From positions 62,001 through 126,000 of the forward strand of contig NZ_FMCW01000002.1 in assembly GCF_900091595.1 (NCBI RefSeq): a DNA stretch of 64,000 bases. Direction: 5' to 3'. Below are positions 63,612 to 64,000 of the stretch, piece by piece. The DNA comes from Micromonospora haikouensis. Its GTDB lineage: Bacteria; Actinomycetota; Actinomycetes; Mycobacteriales; Micromonosporaceae. Made by a program: the position numbers and the translations under genes. Numbering within the stretch: position 1 is the stretch's first letter; each line of letters opens with the position of its first letter. The notes beneath the pieces were generated by a model. That model had not been told where the DNA came from and ran no database searches. It saw only the letters and a program-made list of their open reading frames with translations.

Positions 63612-63648
63612 CGAACGCCCCCGTGCCGTATCGGCACGGGGGCGTTCG
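63612..63648 (+). terminator. Hairpin terminator after the lysozyme-like gene
   Basis: Perfect 17-bp stem (CGAACGCCCCCGTGCCG and its complement) with a TAT loop, 12 bp after the stop codon. Confidence 0.85.
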
Positions 63649-63694
63649 CCTCCCCGGGTGCGGCCCGGCGCGGCCGTCGGGGTTCACTTCCTGC

Positions 63695-64000
63695 ATGGAC
63701 GAGCCGATCTGGGATGCGGTGCGGGCGGCGCGCGGGTGGCTCGACGCCGCCAACGGCGCCGGGGACGCGGAGTTGACCTGCCGGATCCTCAAGCTGACCG
63801 AGGAGGCGGGTGAGGCCGCCGGGGCGTGGATCGGCGTGCTCGGGCAGAACCCCCGCAAGGGGGTCACCCACAGCCGCGACGACGTGGCCGCCGAGCTGGC
63901 CGACGCGGCGTTCACGGCGCTGGTGGCCATCGAGAGCCTCGGCGGCGACGCGCGGGCCGCGCTGCTGGCGTGCGCCGAGAAGGTCCGCTCCCGGCAGCGG
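63695..64000 (+). CDS. MazG-like nucleotide pyrophosphohydrolase (3' end outside window)
   Basis: The frame is open to the last base; 102 residues are visible. LKLTEEAGEAAGAWIGVLGQ contains the EExxE metal motif of the all-alpha NTP pyrophosphohydrolase fold and AAELADAAFTALVAIESLGG the second acidic helix. Such proteins hydrolyse non-canonical dNTPs or related nucleotides. The ATG (MDEPIWDAVRAARGW) is the first in frame; only a weak ribosome binding site is present. Confidence 0.82.
   Translation, partial: MDEPIWDAVRAARGWLDAANGAGDAELTCRILKLTEEAGEAAGAWIGVLGQNPRKGVTHSRDDVAAELADAAFTALVAIESLGGDARAALLACAEKVRSRQR

Overview
The window is high-GC actinomycete DNA with GTG and TTG starts, overlapping GTGA/ATGA gene junctions and mycothiol metabolism. 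Gene content (HrcA-DnaJ-RsmE-PhoH-YbeY-Era-RecO-UppS order, CBM2-carrying secreted esterases, DUF3626, a family of GGGGCCCC intergenic repeats) suggests Micromonosporaceae, most likely Micromonospora; this is inference from gene content, not a database match. No rRNA, tRNA, CRISPR array or insertion sequence is visible. The first gene (hrcA) and the last (a MazG-like protein) run off the window.

Bases 1-15,400 hold a conserved housekeeping block: stress (hrcA, dnaJ), ribosome and RNA maturation (rsmE, ybeY, era), DNA repair (recO) and cell-wall lipid carrier (uppS). Several accessory genes are interspersed: an SDR, a HIT protein, a serine hydrolase, an acyltransferase and a DUF4097 lipoprotein. 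phoH is interrupted by an intein with a LAGLIDADG endonuclease and the marks of a class 3 intein. Bases 15,400-20,300 hold gnd and an ECF-type thiamine or HMP transporter under a TPP riboswitch. Bases 20,300-25,500 hold a two-gene permease unit, then an overlapping hydrolase / AAC(3)-like / SIS-domain operon and small membrane proteins.

Bases 25,500-28,300 carry two secreted CBM2 carbohydrate esterases facing each other. Bases 28,300-32,900 hold a 134-bp palindromic element and a complete zinc uptake and regulation unit (znuA-znuC-znuB, ArsR, Zur). Bases 33,000-38,900 hold glyS, dus, an AbiEi/DUF559-like protein and a secreted C39-like peptidase, with three of the four GGGGCCCC repeats. About 39,150-45,650 is an island whose + strand is strongly G+T rich whatever the gene direction; it carries corA, a class F sortase with a likely substrate, an aldo/keto reductase, a lone lycopene cyclase, a serine hydrolase and rnhA. 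Bases 45,700-59,570 hold a P450-ferredoxin pair, a pentapeptide-repeat protein, a damaged RtcB-archease RNA-ligation module, an FMO-SDR-hydrolase operon behind a perfect 18-bp palindrome, an Fe-S photolyase, an MFS exporter, and a mycothiol-dependent formaldehyde detoxification pair. The right end has a truncated STAS gene abutting a frameshifted xylulokinase gene, a DUF3626 gene, a secreted lysozyme-like protein behind a structured leader, and a MazG-like gene.

The points most worth checking are the PhoH intein, the repeat family (two copies end in the same -10 box exactly 6 nt before a GTG start), the joint decay of rtcB and its activator archease, and the strand-skewed island.
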